From Williamsia limnetica (GTDB lineage: Bacteria > Actinomycetota > Actinomycetes > Mycobacteriales > Mycobacteriaceae): a stretch of 64,000 bases of DNA. Position 1 is the stretch's first letter. Every line of letters begins with the position of its first letter. The stretch covers positions 124,001-188,000 of the forward strand of contig NZ_QJSP01000011.1 in the NCBI RefSeq assembly GCF_003217475.1. Reading direction: 5' to 3'. This document shows, piece by piece, positions 34,005 to 43,246 of the stretch. Both the position numbers and the translations under genes were made by a program. The notes under the pieces are model-generated. The model did no database searches. It was not told where the DNA came from and saw nothing but the letters and a program-made list of their open reading frames with translations.

Positions 34005-35516
34005 GTGCGCGAGTATATCGCGAGTCTCGGTAGGCGCCTCGCCGGCAGTCGTCGAGCGACGATCGACACGATCGAACCGTTCGAGCCGGCGGTATCGCCG
34101 AGGCAGCCCGTCGACCTCACCAACGACGCGGCAGTCACCGAGGTCTTGGACCTCGCGATCAAGGTCGGGGCGGTTTTGCTCGACTCCGGAACCGGCGCCA
34201 TCGACACGCAGACGCAGGTCCGCTTCGTGGCGAGCGTCTACGGCGTCGAGAACTGTGAGGTGGATGTCACCTACAACACCATCTGGGTCAGTGCCACCCG
34301 AGGCGCCGCGATGCCGCCCGTCACAGCGATGAAGTCCGTCCACTACCGCTCACTCGACTTCACCCGGCTCGCCGCCGTGGATCGCCTGGTCCGCAAGATC
34401 CGCAACCTGGCGATCGACCCCGGTGAGGGTCACCAGGTGATCGACGCCATCATCGCCGCACCGCACCCGTACCGTCGCTGGGTCGCGACGCTGGCGTGGT
34501 CATCGATGGCCGCCGCCCTGTCCGTGCTGCTGGGAGGTGGCTGGCTCGTCGCTGTCGTCGCCTTTTTCACGACCGCGGTGATCGACCGCACGAACCGTCT
34601 GCTCAACAAGATCGGCACCCCGCTGTTCTTCCAGCAGATGACGGGCGGGTTCATCGCCGTCATCCCGGCCGCAGTGGTGTATCAGAATCAGGAAGCCCTC
34701 GGGCTCAATCTGATGCCGTCCCAGGTCATCGCGGCGGGAGTCGTGGTGCTGCTGTCCGGACTCTCCCTGGTCGGCTCGGTGCAGGACGCCATCACCGGGG
34801 CTCCCATCACCGGGTGCGCGCGCTTCTTCGAGCTCCTGATCATGACCGGCGGCATCATCAGTGGCGTCGGTATCGCCATCACGTTGATGGAGTCCACCGG
34901 CATCTATCTACCCACCATCACCTCGACGACGTCGTTCGACCTCGCGGCCACGCCGGCCCGTGTGCTCGCCGGCGGTCTGGCCGCGGCCGCATTCGCACTG
35001 GCGAGTTACGCCGAGACCCGCGCGCTCCCCACCGCGTTCTTCGGCGGTGCGATGGGCGCGGCGATCGTGGCGGCGGCGAACCATTTCGGCATCGGGTCCG
35101 TCATCTCGGCGGGCATCGCCGCTGCGATGGTCGGCTTGGTCGGCGGTCTACTCGCCCGCCGCGCGCTCACCCCACCGCTCGTCGTCGCGGTCGCTGGGAT
35201 CACACCCCTGCTGCCCGGCCTGGCCATCTACCGCGGCCTCTACGGGCTGCTGAGCAATCAGACCATCGAAGGCCTCACCGCGATCGGCTCGGCGATCGGT
35301 GTCGGCTGCTCGCTCGCCGCCGGTGTCACCCTCGGCGAGTTCATCGCCCGAACCTTGCGGCGGCCCCGCATCTCCACCCGTCCGACCAGGGCATTGTTCA
35401 CCGCCCGCTCAGCCATCAGGCCCGGCCGGATGACCACCGATACCGACGCCGATCCGGACGCGATCACCGAGCCGTTCCGTGAAATGGACCTGCGCCCCGG
35501 CCTTTCGGAGGGGTGA
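34005..35516 (+). CDS. Threonine/serine exporter (ThrE family)
   Basis: A 503-residue inner-membrane exporter. The N-terminal ThrE cytosolic domain (about 45-160: 'AIKVGAVLLDSGTGAIDTQTQV', 'CEVDVTYNTIWVSATRG') is followed by about ten membrane helices. Both ThrE halves are in one chain, the Corynebacterium arrangement ('ARFFELLIMTGGIISGVGIAI', 'GITPLLPGLAIYRGLY'). The GTG start has AAGGAGG at 33990-33996 with 8-nt spacing; that sequence is the complement of the tRNA-Thr 5' end. It diverges from the tRNA gene with 7 nt between. Confidence 0.9.
   Translation: MREYIASLGRRLAGSRRATIDTIEPFEPAVSPRQPVDLTNDAAVTEVLDLAIKVGAVLLDSGTGAIDTQTQVRFVASVYGVENCEVDVTYNTIWVSATRGAAMPPVTAMKSVHYRSLDFTRLAAVDRLVRKIRNLAIDPGEGHQVIDAIIAAPHPYRRWVATLAWSSMAAALSVLLGGGWLVAVVAFFTTAVIDRTNRLLNKIGTPLFFQQMTGGFIAVIPAAVVYQNQEALGLNLMPSQVIAAGVVVLLSGLSLVGSVQDAITGAPITGCARFFELLIMTGGIISGVGIAITLMESTGIYLPTITSTTSFDLAATPARVLAGGLAAAAFALASYAETRALPTAFFGGAMGAAIVAAANHFGIGSVISAGIAAAMVGLVGGLLARRALTPPLVVAVAGITPLLPGLAIYRGLYGLLSNQTIEGLTAIGSAIGVGCSLAAGVTLGEFIARTLRRPRISTRPTRALFTARSAIRPGRMTTDTDADPDAITEPFREMDLRPGLSEG
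34012..34017 (-). promoter_or_regulatory. -10 box of tRNA-Thr inside thrE
   Basis: TATACT on the minus strand, 14 nt upstream of the mature tRNA 5' end and within codons 3-5 of thrE. No good -35 was found at 16-18 nt spacing. Confidence 0.55.
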
Positions 35517-35527
35517 TTTCCGGCAGG

Positions 35528-35533
35528 TATCAT
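35528..35533 (+). promoter_or_regulatory. -10 box of the small ORF before otsA (leaderless layout)
   Basis: TATCAT, 7 nt before the ATG at 35541. This may also be the promoter for otsA. Confidence 0.5.
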
Positions 35534-35540
35534 GTTCGCC

Positions 35541-35711
35541 ATGCCTGCCAAGACCAGCGACAAAACTGAAATCACCGACGAAGAAGACCTGGAACCCGTG
35601 GCTGACGAGACCGCCAACTCGGCTCGTCGTGTGGTCGCCGCGTACGCCGTCGACGCCGACGAATGCCGCATGTTGTTCTCGATGCTGGGTATCGCGCCGG
35701 ACGAAGCCTGA
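35541..35711 (+). CDS. Small conserved acidic protein upstream of otsA
   Basis: A 56-residue ORF with an acidic, disordered-looking first half ('TDEEDLEPVADETANSA') and a helical second half ('RRVVAAYAVDADECRMLFSML'). It ends 3 nt before the otsA start. In M. tuberculosis a similarly small gene (Rv3489) precedes otsA (Rv3490), so it is probably real and co-transcribed. No function is known. An ATG three codons upstream (35532) is possible but would overlap the -10 box. Confidence 0.75.
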   Translation: MPAKTSDKTEITDEEDLEPVADETANSARRVVAAYAVDADECRMLFSMLGIAPDEA

Positions 35712-35714
35712 TAC

Positions 35715-37196
<1,482 letters not shown>

Positions 37197-37300
37197 TCGG
37201 GCAACCCGGCGCAAGCCGTTCGACGGCGGACAACTGTGACGAACACATCAATTCGGCGCCTCCGGCACCACGGATTGGACGCCGCTGGGGTGGACGGTCT

Positions 37301-37306
37301 TAGACT
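37301..37306 (+). promoter_or_regulatory. -10 box of otsB-GH15 (leaderless layout)
   Basis: TAGACT, 6 nt before the GTG at 37313. The fusion gene therefore probably has its own promoter in the 116-nt gap after otsA. Confidence 0.55.
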
Positions 37307-37312
37307 CGCGTA

Positions 37313-39871
37313 GTGAGTGCACAAGACCTCGTCCCGGAACTGCGGCGCGCCCTCAAAGCAATCGCACGTATGCCCAGGCTGTTGGTCGCCTCGGACTACG
37401 ACGGCTGCATGGCGCCCATCGTGTCCCGCCCAGAAGACGCCCGGCCCAACGTCGATTCTGTGCGGGCGATGCGCGCTCTCGCCGAACTCGACTCCACCAC
37501 CGCGGCCGTCATCTCCGGCCGTGCGTTACGCGACCTCGCCACCTTGTCCCGGCTGCCCGCCGAAGTGCATCTGGTGGGCAGCCACGGCAGTGAGTTCGAC
37601 GTCGGGTTCGTCCACGAAATCACTCCGGCGGCGACCGAGCTCCTCGAGACGCTGATCGTCGAGCTGCGGGCGATCGCCGCCGACTACGAGAACGTGACCG
37701 TGGAGACGAAGCCCGCGAGCACCGTGCTCCATTTCCGGAATGCCTCGACCACCGACGGCGACGCCGCGCTGCACCGTGTCAGGATCGGCCCGGCCACCTG
37801 GGAAGGTGTGCAGGTCACCGAAGGCAAGTCGGTGATCGAACTGGCCGTCATCATCACCGACAAGGGGCAGGCACTCGACATCCTGCGTCACGAGGCCGGC
37901 GCGAGCGCGGCGATCTTCTTCGGTGACGACGTCACCGACGAGAAGGCGTTCCGCCGTCTGCACGGGCCCGATTTCGGCGTCAAGGTCGGCGAGGGCGACA
38001 CCCTGGCGACCTACCGGGTCGACGACACCGAGCAGGTCGCCACCGCACTGGCGTTCCTGGTCGAGGAACGACGCAACTGGCTACGAGGCGGCGCTGCTGT
38101 CCCCATCGAGCGCCTGACGATGCTGGCCTCCCCGCGCACCGTCGCGTTGGTCACCCCCGACGCCAAGATCTGCTGGATGTGCCATCCCGAACCCGACTCC
38201 GCCGCACTGTTCGGCAGCCTCCTCGGCACCGACGAAGCCGGCGAGTTCGCGATCGGCCCGCTGGTCGAGGAGGGCAAGGCCACGCCGCTGCCGCTGAGCC
38301 AGCGATACATCGACAGCACGATGACCGTCCGCACCCGCTGGGCCGGGCTCGAGGTCACCGACTACCTTCCGCACGATGTGCCGGTGGGACGCACCGATCT
38401 GACCCGCGTCATCCGCGGCGAGGTCGCGGCGAAGATCCGGTTCGCGCCCCGCCCGGAGTTCGGGCAGGCCGCCGTCCGCATCGAGACCTTCGACGAGGGA
38501 CTGCGGATCTACGGCTCCAACGAGCCGCTGGTGTTGCGTGCCCCCGGCATCACGTGGGAGATCGAGAGCGACCGGCACCATCAGACCGCCACCGCGATCG
38601 TCGACCCGTCAGCCGGCGAGGTGATCCTCGAGCTACGTTGCGGCACCGAGGATCTCGACATCCATCAGCCGCCCGAGCACGACCGTCGCGCCGAGGCCGA
38701 GGCCTACTGGAGCGACTGGGCCAAGACCCTGGACCTGCCCGGCATCAAACGTGACCTGATGAAGCGATCGGCGCTGACCCTGCGGGGACTCGTGCACGCC
38801 GACACCGGGTCGATCATGGCCGCCGCGACGACGTCGCTGCCCGAAGAGATCGGCGGCGTCCGCAACTGGGACTACCGCTACTGCTGGTTGCGCGATGCGG
38901 CGTTGACCGCCTCGGCACTCGTCTCCGTCGGCTCCTACAGCGAGGCAGAGGGCTATCTCAACTGGCTCCATCAGGTGCTGGGCACCCTCAGCGGCCCCGA
39001 ATGGCTCCACCCGCTCTACACTCTCGCCGGTACCGGCCTGCCACCCGAAGCGGTGATCGACTCACTGCCCGGATACGCGGGGTCCCGTCCGGTGCGCGTC
39101 GGTAACGCCGCCAATCAACAGGTCCAGCTCGACGTGTTCGGGCCGATCGTCGATCTCATCTCCACGCTCTCGCACGCCCGCAAGGCGGCAGGCGATCCGA
39201 CGCCACTGTCGGACGCGGACTGGGACCTGGTGCGCGACATGGTCTACGCCGTCGAACGTCGTTGGACCGAACCGGATCACGGCATCTGGGAGATCCGCGG
39301 CAATCCGCGACACCACGTGTATTCGAAGGTGATGTGCTGGATGACGGTCGACCGCGCACTCAAGCTCGGTGCCGAGTTCGACCGCGAGACCGAGCTGGGT
39401 TGGTCGGTGCTGCGCGACACGATCGCTCGGCAGGTGCTCAAGCAGGGCTGGAACGACAAGGCCAACTCGTACACCGCAGCGTATGAGGGCGTCGATCTCG
39501 ACGCCGCGACCCTGCACATCGGTCTCGCCGGACTCATCGATCCGTCCGATCCACGGTTCACTGCCACGGTCAACGCCACCGAGGCCGAATTGCGGAGTGG
39601 CTCAACGGTGTACCGCTATCACCACGACGACGGCCTGCCGGGCGGCGAGGGCGGCTTCCATCTCTGCGCGGCGTGGCTCATCGAGTCGTACCTGCTGATC
39701 GATCGTCGCGGCGACGCCGAGGCCCTGTTCGACCAGATGGTGAAGGCCACCGGACCGACGGGGTTGCTGTCAGAGGAATACGATCCGGTCGCCGAGCGTG
39801 CCCTGGGGAACCACCCGCAGGCCTACAGCCACATCGGACTGCTCCGCTGTGCGCGGCTGCTGAACAGCTGA
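37313..39871 (+). CDS. otsB: Trehalose-6-phosphate phosphatase fused to a GH15 domain
   Basis: An 852-residue fusion. Residues 1-255 form a HAD phosphatase ('LLVASDYDGCMAPI' with catalytic Asp pair, 'AVISGRALRDLA', 'GSHGSEF', 'FFGDDVTDEKAF') that makes trehalose. Residues ~265-852 form a glycoside hydrolase family 15 domain ('GGVRNWDYRYCWLRDAALT', 'QVQLDVFGPIVDLI', 'GLLSEEYDPVAERALGNHPQAYSHIGL' with a catalytic Glu). Actinobacterial GH15 relatives include trehalases, so one chain may both make and hydrolyse trehalose. GTG start. Confidence 0.9.
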   Translation: MSAQDLVPELRRALKAIARMPRLLVASDYDGCMAPIVSRPEDARPNVDSVRAMRALAELDSTTAAVISGRALRDLATLSRLPAEVHLVGSHGSEFDVGFVHEITPAATELLETLIVELRAIAADYENVTVETKPASTVLHFRNASTTDGDAALHRVRIGPATWEGVQVTEGKSVIELAVIITDKGQALDILRHEAGASAAIFFGDDVTDEKAFRRLHGPDFGVKVGEGDTLATYRVDDTEQVATALAFLVEERRNWLRGGAAVPIERLTMLASPRTVALVTPDAKICWMCHPEPDSAALFGSLLGTDEAGEFAIGPLVEEGKATPLPLSQRYIDSTMTVRTRWAGLEVTDYLPHDVPVGRTDLTRVIRGEVAAKIRFAPRPEFGQAAVRIETFDEGLRIYGSNEPLVLRAPGITWEIESDRHHQTATAIVDPSAGEVILELRCGTEDLDIHQPPEHDRRAEAEAYWSDWAKTLDLPGIKRDLMKRSALTLRGLVHADTGSIMAAATTSLPEEIGGVRNWDYRYCWLRDAALTASALVSVGSYSEAEGYLNWLHQVLGTLSGPEWLHPLYTLAGTGLPPEAVIDSLPGYAGSRPVRVGNAANQQVQLDVFGPIVDLISTLSHARKAAGDPTPLSDADWDLVRDMVYAVERRWTEPDHGIWEIRGNPRHHVYSKVMCWMTVDRALKLGAEFDRETELGWSVLRDTIARQVLKQGWNDKANSYTAAYEGVDLDAATLHIGLAGLIDPSDPRFTATVNATEAELRSGSTVYRYHHDDGLPGGEGGFHLCAAWLIESYLLIDRRGDAEALFDQMVKATGPTGLLSEEYDPVAERALGNHPQAYSHIGLLRCARLLNS

Positions 39872-39875
39872 CCCT

Positions 39876-39945
39876 ACAAACCCAGTCGCTCCAGGTAAAA
39901 CCAGCCGCCGCAACACCTGGTTTTTCCTGATGCGGCTGGGTTTGT
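39876..39945. terminator. Nested hairpin after otsB-GH15
   Basis: ACAAACCCAG (39876-39885) pairs with CTGGGTTTGT (39936-39945). Inside it CCAGGT (39891-39896) pairs with ACCTGG (39915-39920), followed by TTTTTCC. Begins 4 nt after the stop codon. Confidence 0.72.
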
Positions 39946-40042
39946 GCGCGGGCCAAGCACTCTCCAAGCGGCCTCCAAGCACCGCGCGGCAGAGTGATCT
40001 CATGAGTCACCCACCCCGCCACGCACGGAGATACCCATCAGG

Positions 40043-40240
40043 ATGTTCGACGTCTTCACCGGCACCGGACGCCCCCCGCAAAACACCTCCACCAGGTCTC
40101 CCGGTGAGGTGTATGAATCCATCCTTGCGATCGATCGCCTCACCGCGCCGCTCCTGATGAGCGCAAGCCGTCGCAGGTCGGACCTACCGCGGGGTGGCGT
40201 TCGGCACGCTCTGAGCCGTCATCGGAGCTGGACCTGCTGA
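40043..40240 (+). other. Doubtful small ORF in an otherwise empty gap
   Basis: The gap 39946-40218 holds one plus-strand ORF of 65 codons starting ATGTTCGACGTC. GGAGA lies 13 nt before it, which is too far. Residues 'GEVYESILAIDRLTAPLLM' look protein-like, but the Arg-rich end resembles random high-GC translation and overlaps the transglutaminase gene. It could be a gene remnant. I see nothing else in the gap. Confidence 0.2.
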
Positions 40241-41046
40241 CTCGGGTCGTCGATGGGCAGGTATCCCGCAACCACAGCACTGACCTGGTAGCTGTTCAGG
40301 ATGACGTCGCCGCCGTGATTGTCGAGAAATGCGGTGTCGGCGGCGTCGCGACCGGTGGCGATGCGCAACAAGGACTGGCGGGGTGCGAGTCCGGTGGCAT
40401 CGACGACCACCCAGCGATCGTCGATCATCGCCTCGGCAACGGCGTGGAAGTCCATCGGGAACAGCCCCGGCGCGTATACGGCCACCAGCCGGGCCGGGAT
40501 CCCCAGTCCCCGCAGCAGCGCGACGACAAGGTGGGCGAAGTCCCGGCACACCCCGGCCCCCGACAACAGGGTGTCAGCCGCCCCGTCGATCGGGTCGCTG
40601 GCGCCGAAGATGTAGGAAAGTCGTTGACGCACAAAGTCGGTGACCGCAATGAGCTGATCGCCGGGGCTCGCGTTCGTGTCGAACTCGCCCGCTGCGAACC
40701 CAAAGAATTTGTCGGCCTCGGCGTAACGGCTCGGCCGCAGGTAGAGCGAGCGATCGAACTGCACCACCTCGACCGGGTCGGCCGGGGTGTACACGTTGGC
40801 GTTGTACGTGACGTACAGGTTTCCGGGCTCGGCGTGCAGCCAGTGGATGCGGCTACCGCTGGCGGTGACGATCTCCTCGGGGACAATCGTGTTGCCGTTC
40901 AACGTGATCGACAAATCTTCGTACATATCGATGCCAGGGAGCTTGGCCACCGCGATCTGCAGTTCGATCTCCGTGGCCGCGTTGACCGCCACATCGAGAT
41001 AGACCGACACATCACGCTGGGCACTCTGAGCGAACTCCACCGACAT
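40219..41046 (-). CDS. Transglutaminase-like protein
   Basis: A 275-residue protein with a transglutaminase core. The catalytic Cys is in 'LLSGAGVCRDFAHLVVALLRGLGIPARLV', the His in 'PMDFHAVAEAMID' and the Asp in 'WVVVDATGL'. The N-terminal half ('YLDVAVNAATEIELQIAVAKL', 'GSRIHWLHAEPGNLYVTYNANV') is the beta-rich bacterial transglutaminase N-domain. In bacteria such proteins usually act as proteases or in peptide ligation; no substrate can be named. No signal peptide, so it is cytosolic. Confidence 0.9.
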   Translation of the reverse strand: MSVEFAQSAQRDVSVYLDVAVNAATEIELQIAVAKLPGIDMYEDLSITLNGNTIVPEEIVTASGSRIHWLHAEPGNLYVTYNANVYTPADPVEVVQFDRSLYLRPSRYAEADKFFGFAAGEFDTNASPGDQLIAVTDFVRQRLSYIFGASDPIDGAADTLLSGAGVCRDFAHLVVALLRGLGIPARLVAVYAPGLFPMDFHAVAEAMIDDRWVVVDATGLAPRQSLLRIATGRDAADTAFLDNHGGDVILNSYQVSAVVAGYLPIDDPSQQVQLR

Positions 41047-41085
41047 TGTTGGGCGACCGAACCTTTCCGAGATGAGCTGGGTGAG

Positions 41086-42243
41086 TCAGGCGGTGTGGTT
41101 CTGCAGAGCACCGATGGGATCAGCGTAGAGCGCACCGAGTGATACCACCACCGCAGCGCCCTCCTGCACGCGGGCACCGAATCGCGGCGGCGACAGTTCG
41201 ATGGTCGGCAACGAGGTCGCACCGTCGAACGCCGACTGCACCGGTGCCAGACCATGGGGATGTTCGGCGAACACCTGACCCGCGAGAACCACCCGATCGG
41301 GGTTGATCAGGTCGCGCACCATCGCCACCATCTCACCGAGCACCCGCGCCCTCTCGTCGAGCAGCTTCCCGGCGTCCGCCCCCGCGGCCACCGCGTCGTC
41401 GAACACCTTCCTGCCGACGACATCCTGCAGCGTCGACTGCGGTGCGCCCGTCAGCAACGGCGCCGAGACGGGCAGATGACCGATGTTCCCGGGGCGGTCG
41501 CGCACCCGGCCATCGATGGTGGTCGCCAAACCGACCGTCTCGCGCACGTAGAACAACACGTCGACGCCGGAGGTGTTGCCTTCGCCCGCGAGCAGCAACT
41601 CCGCCGCCGCCATCGCCTGCACGTGCGGACTCACCGACACCGGCAACCCGAGCTCATCCTCGAGTGCCTGGCCGACCGGTGCGCGACACCAGCCGAGCTG
41701 CACGTGGTCGACGCTGCCGTCCGAGTGCACCTGACCGCCCACCGCGGCCCCCGCCCACAGCGCAGTGCGCTGGGTGAACGAATCGGCGACCACAGCCGCG
41801 CGGCGGGCGATGAGCGCGAGGGCGGGTCCGGCGGGTCCGGACGGGGTGGACATGGCCGCGGTCTGCAGCGGCCTGCCGCCGAGATCGGCGACCATCAGCA
41901 GCGTGGACCTGGCGCCGATGTGAATTGCGATCACACAGAATCGATCCCGATCCAGCATCAGCGGGACCTTGGGTCGACCGATGGCCCCGGGAGCGATGAG
42001 GTCGGGACGTTCACGCACCAGACCCAGCCGATCGAGCGCCTGGAGCTGACGATTCACCGTCGCCGCCGACAGCCCTGTGGCCTGCGGCAACAGATCGCGC
42101 GTCACCGGCCCCTGGGTCCGAACCGCGCGCAGGACGGCAGCAGCCGCGCCGTCACCACGCTCGAAAGAGACGGTCCTGACCGGCTGCGCAGAGACCGCGG
42201 GTGGGGTCTGCCCTGTCCGTCCGGCCACCGCACGCGTCCCCAT
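41086..42243 (-). CDS. ROK family regulator (Rv0485-like)
   Basis: A 385-residue protein with an N-terminal winged helix ('AAAVLRAVRTQGPVTRDLLPQATGLSAATVNRQLQALDRLGLVRER', read in segments) and a C-terminal ROK sugar-kinase-like domain ('VIAIHIGARSTLLMVADLGGRPL', 'VLFYVRETVGLATTIDGRVRDRPGNIGHLPV'). The usual ROK zinc-binding Cys cluster is not visible, so it is a regulator rather than a kinase. The ATG at 42243 has TAGGTT 8 nt upstream. It diverges from the SDR gene as Rv0485 does from Rv0484c. Confidence 0.88.
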   Translation of the reverse strand: MGTRAVAGRTGQTPPAVSAQPVRTVSFERGDGAAAAVLRAVRTQGPVTRDLLPQATGLSAATVNRQLQALDRLGLVRERPDLIAPGAIGRPKVPLMLDRDRFCVIAIHIGARSTLLMVADLGGRPLQTAAMSTPSGPAGPALALIARRAAVVADSFTQRTALWAGAAVGGQVHSDGSVDHVQLGWCRAPVGQALEDELGLPVSVSPHVQAMAAAELLLAGEGNTSGVDVLFYVRETVGLATTIDGRVRDRPGNIGHLPVSAPLLTGAPQSTLQDVVGRKVFDDAVAAGADAGKLLDERARVLGEMVAMVRDLINPDRVVLAGQVFAEHPHGLAPVQSAFDGATSLPTIELSPPRFGARVQEGAAVVVSLGALYADPIGALQNHTA

Positions 42244-42251
42244 GGGGTCAA

Positions 42252-42279
42252 AACCTACCGTTCGGGGCGGCTCTAGGAT
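42252..42279. promoter_or_regulatory. Divergent leaderless promoters of ROK and SDR genes
   Basis: TAGGTT (42252-42257, minus strand) stands 8 nt from the ROK ATG. TAGGAT (42274-42279, plus strand) stands 7 nt from the SDR ATG at 42287. Both fit the 43-nt gap, so the two promoters face away from each other. Confidence 0.5.
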
Positions 42280-42286
42280 GGACCCC

Positions 42287-43054
42287 ATGACAGTTGCAAC
42301 CACCGACGCGTCCAACTCTGGTGATCGCAAGGTCGCCGTAGTAACGGGCGCGAGCTCCGGGATCGGCGCCGCCACCGCGAAGGTGCTTGCAGCGCAGGGA
42401 TATCACGTCGTCATCGGCGCACGCCGGGTCGACCGGATCGACGAGCTGGCCGCCGAGATCGACGGTACGGCCATCGTCCTCGACGTCACCGACGAGCAAT
42501 CGGTGGCCGCATTCGTCGAGCAGATCCCCGCGGTCGACGTGCTGGTGAACAACGCGGGCGGTGCGAAAGGGTTGGCGACCGTCGCCGAAGCCGACCTCGA
42601 CGACTGGCGCTGGATGTGGGAGACCAACGTTCTCGGCACCTTACGCATCACCAAGGCGCTGCTACCGAAGCTCATCGACTCCGGCGACGGACTCATCGTC
42701 ACCATCAGTTCGATCGCCGCGATCGAGGCCTACGACAACGGCGCCGGGTACACGACCGCCAAGCACGCCCAAGCCGTCCTGCACCGGACACTGCGCCCCG
42801 AACTGCTCGGCAAGCCCGTGCGACTGACGGAGATCCAGCCCGGGATGGTCGAGACCGAGTTCTCGCTCGTACGGTTCGAGGGCGACGCCGAGAAGGCCGA
42901 CAAGGTCTACGAGGGGCTGACCCCGCTGTCCGCCGACGACGTCGCCGAGGTCATCGGGTTCGTCGCGAGCAGGCCTCCGCACGTCAACCTCGACACCATC
43001 TTGCTGATGCCCCGCGACCAGGCCTCGGCCCGCCGGAACATCAAAACCGGCTGA
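42287..43054 (+). CDS. SDR family NAD(P)-dependent oxidoreductase (Rv0484c-like)
   Basis: A 255-residue classical short-chain dehydrogenase. Cofactor motif 'VVTGASSGIGAAT'; 'IVLDVTDEQS' and 'VLVNNAGGAKGL' follow. The catalytic Ser is in 'IVTISSIAAIEAY' and YxxxK is 'YTTAKHA'. The 'IQPGMVETEF' segment resembles YdfG/serine-dehydrogenase-type SDRs, so a hydroxy-acid substrate is possible. The ATG at 42287 has a -10 box 7 nt upstream; an ATG at 42278 overlaps that box. Confidence 0.92.
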   Translation: MTVATTDASNSGDRKVAVVTGASSGIGAATAKVLAAQGYHVVIGARRVDRIDELAAEIDGTAIVLDVTDEQSVAAFVEQIPAVDVLVNNAGGAKGLATVAEADLDDWRWMWETNVLGTLRITKALLPKLIDSGDGLIVTISSIAAIEAYDNGAGYTTAKHAQAVLHRTLRPELLGKPVRLTEIQPGMVETEFSLVRFEGDAEKADKVYEGLTPLSADDVAEVIGFVASRPPHVNLDTILLMPRDQASARRNIKTG

Positions 43055-43191
43055 CCGATCCGCGACGGCCCGGCCCCGGGCATCGATCAACTCCCCCTCG
43101 TACAACCCGCTCGTACGATCAGATGAACCTCACGACCAGCTGTAACGACTCACCCACTCGATCCGAGTATCAGACATAATCCAACATCGGG

Positions 43192-43235
43192 AAGTCCGGT
43201 TCGCCAGCATGCGGGCCAGCGCCCGCACCGGACTT
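43192..43235 (+). promoter_or_regulatory. 5'-UTR hairpin abutting the Shine-Dalgarno of the DUF6777-like gene
   Basis: AAGTCCGGT (43192-43200) pairs with ACCGGACTT (43227-43235). Inside it GCGGGC-CAGC-GCCCGC (43211-43226) forms a second stem. GGAG (43236-43239) follows directly, then GTG at 43247. A CATAAT at 43175-43180 could place the transcript start just before the hairpin. Confidence 0.6.
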
Positions 43236-43246
43236 GGAGATGTCGA

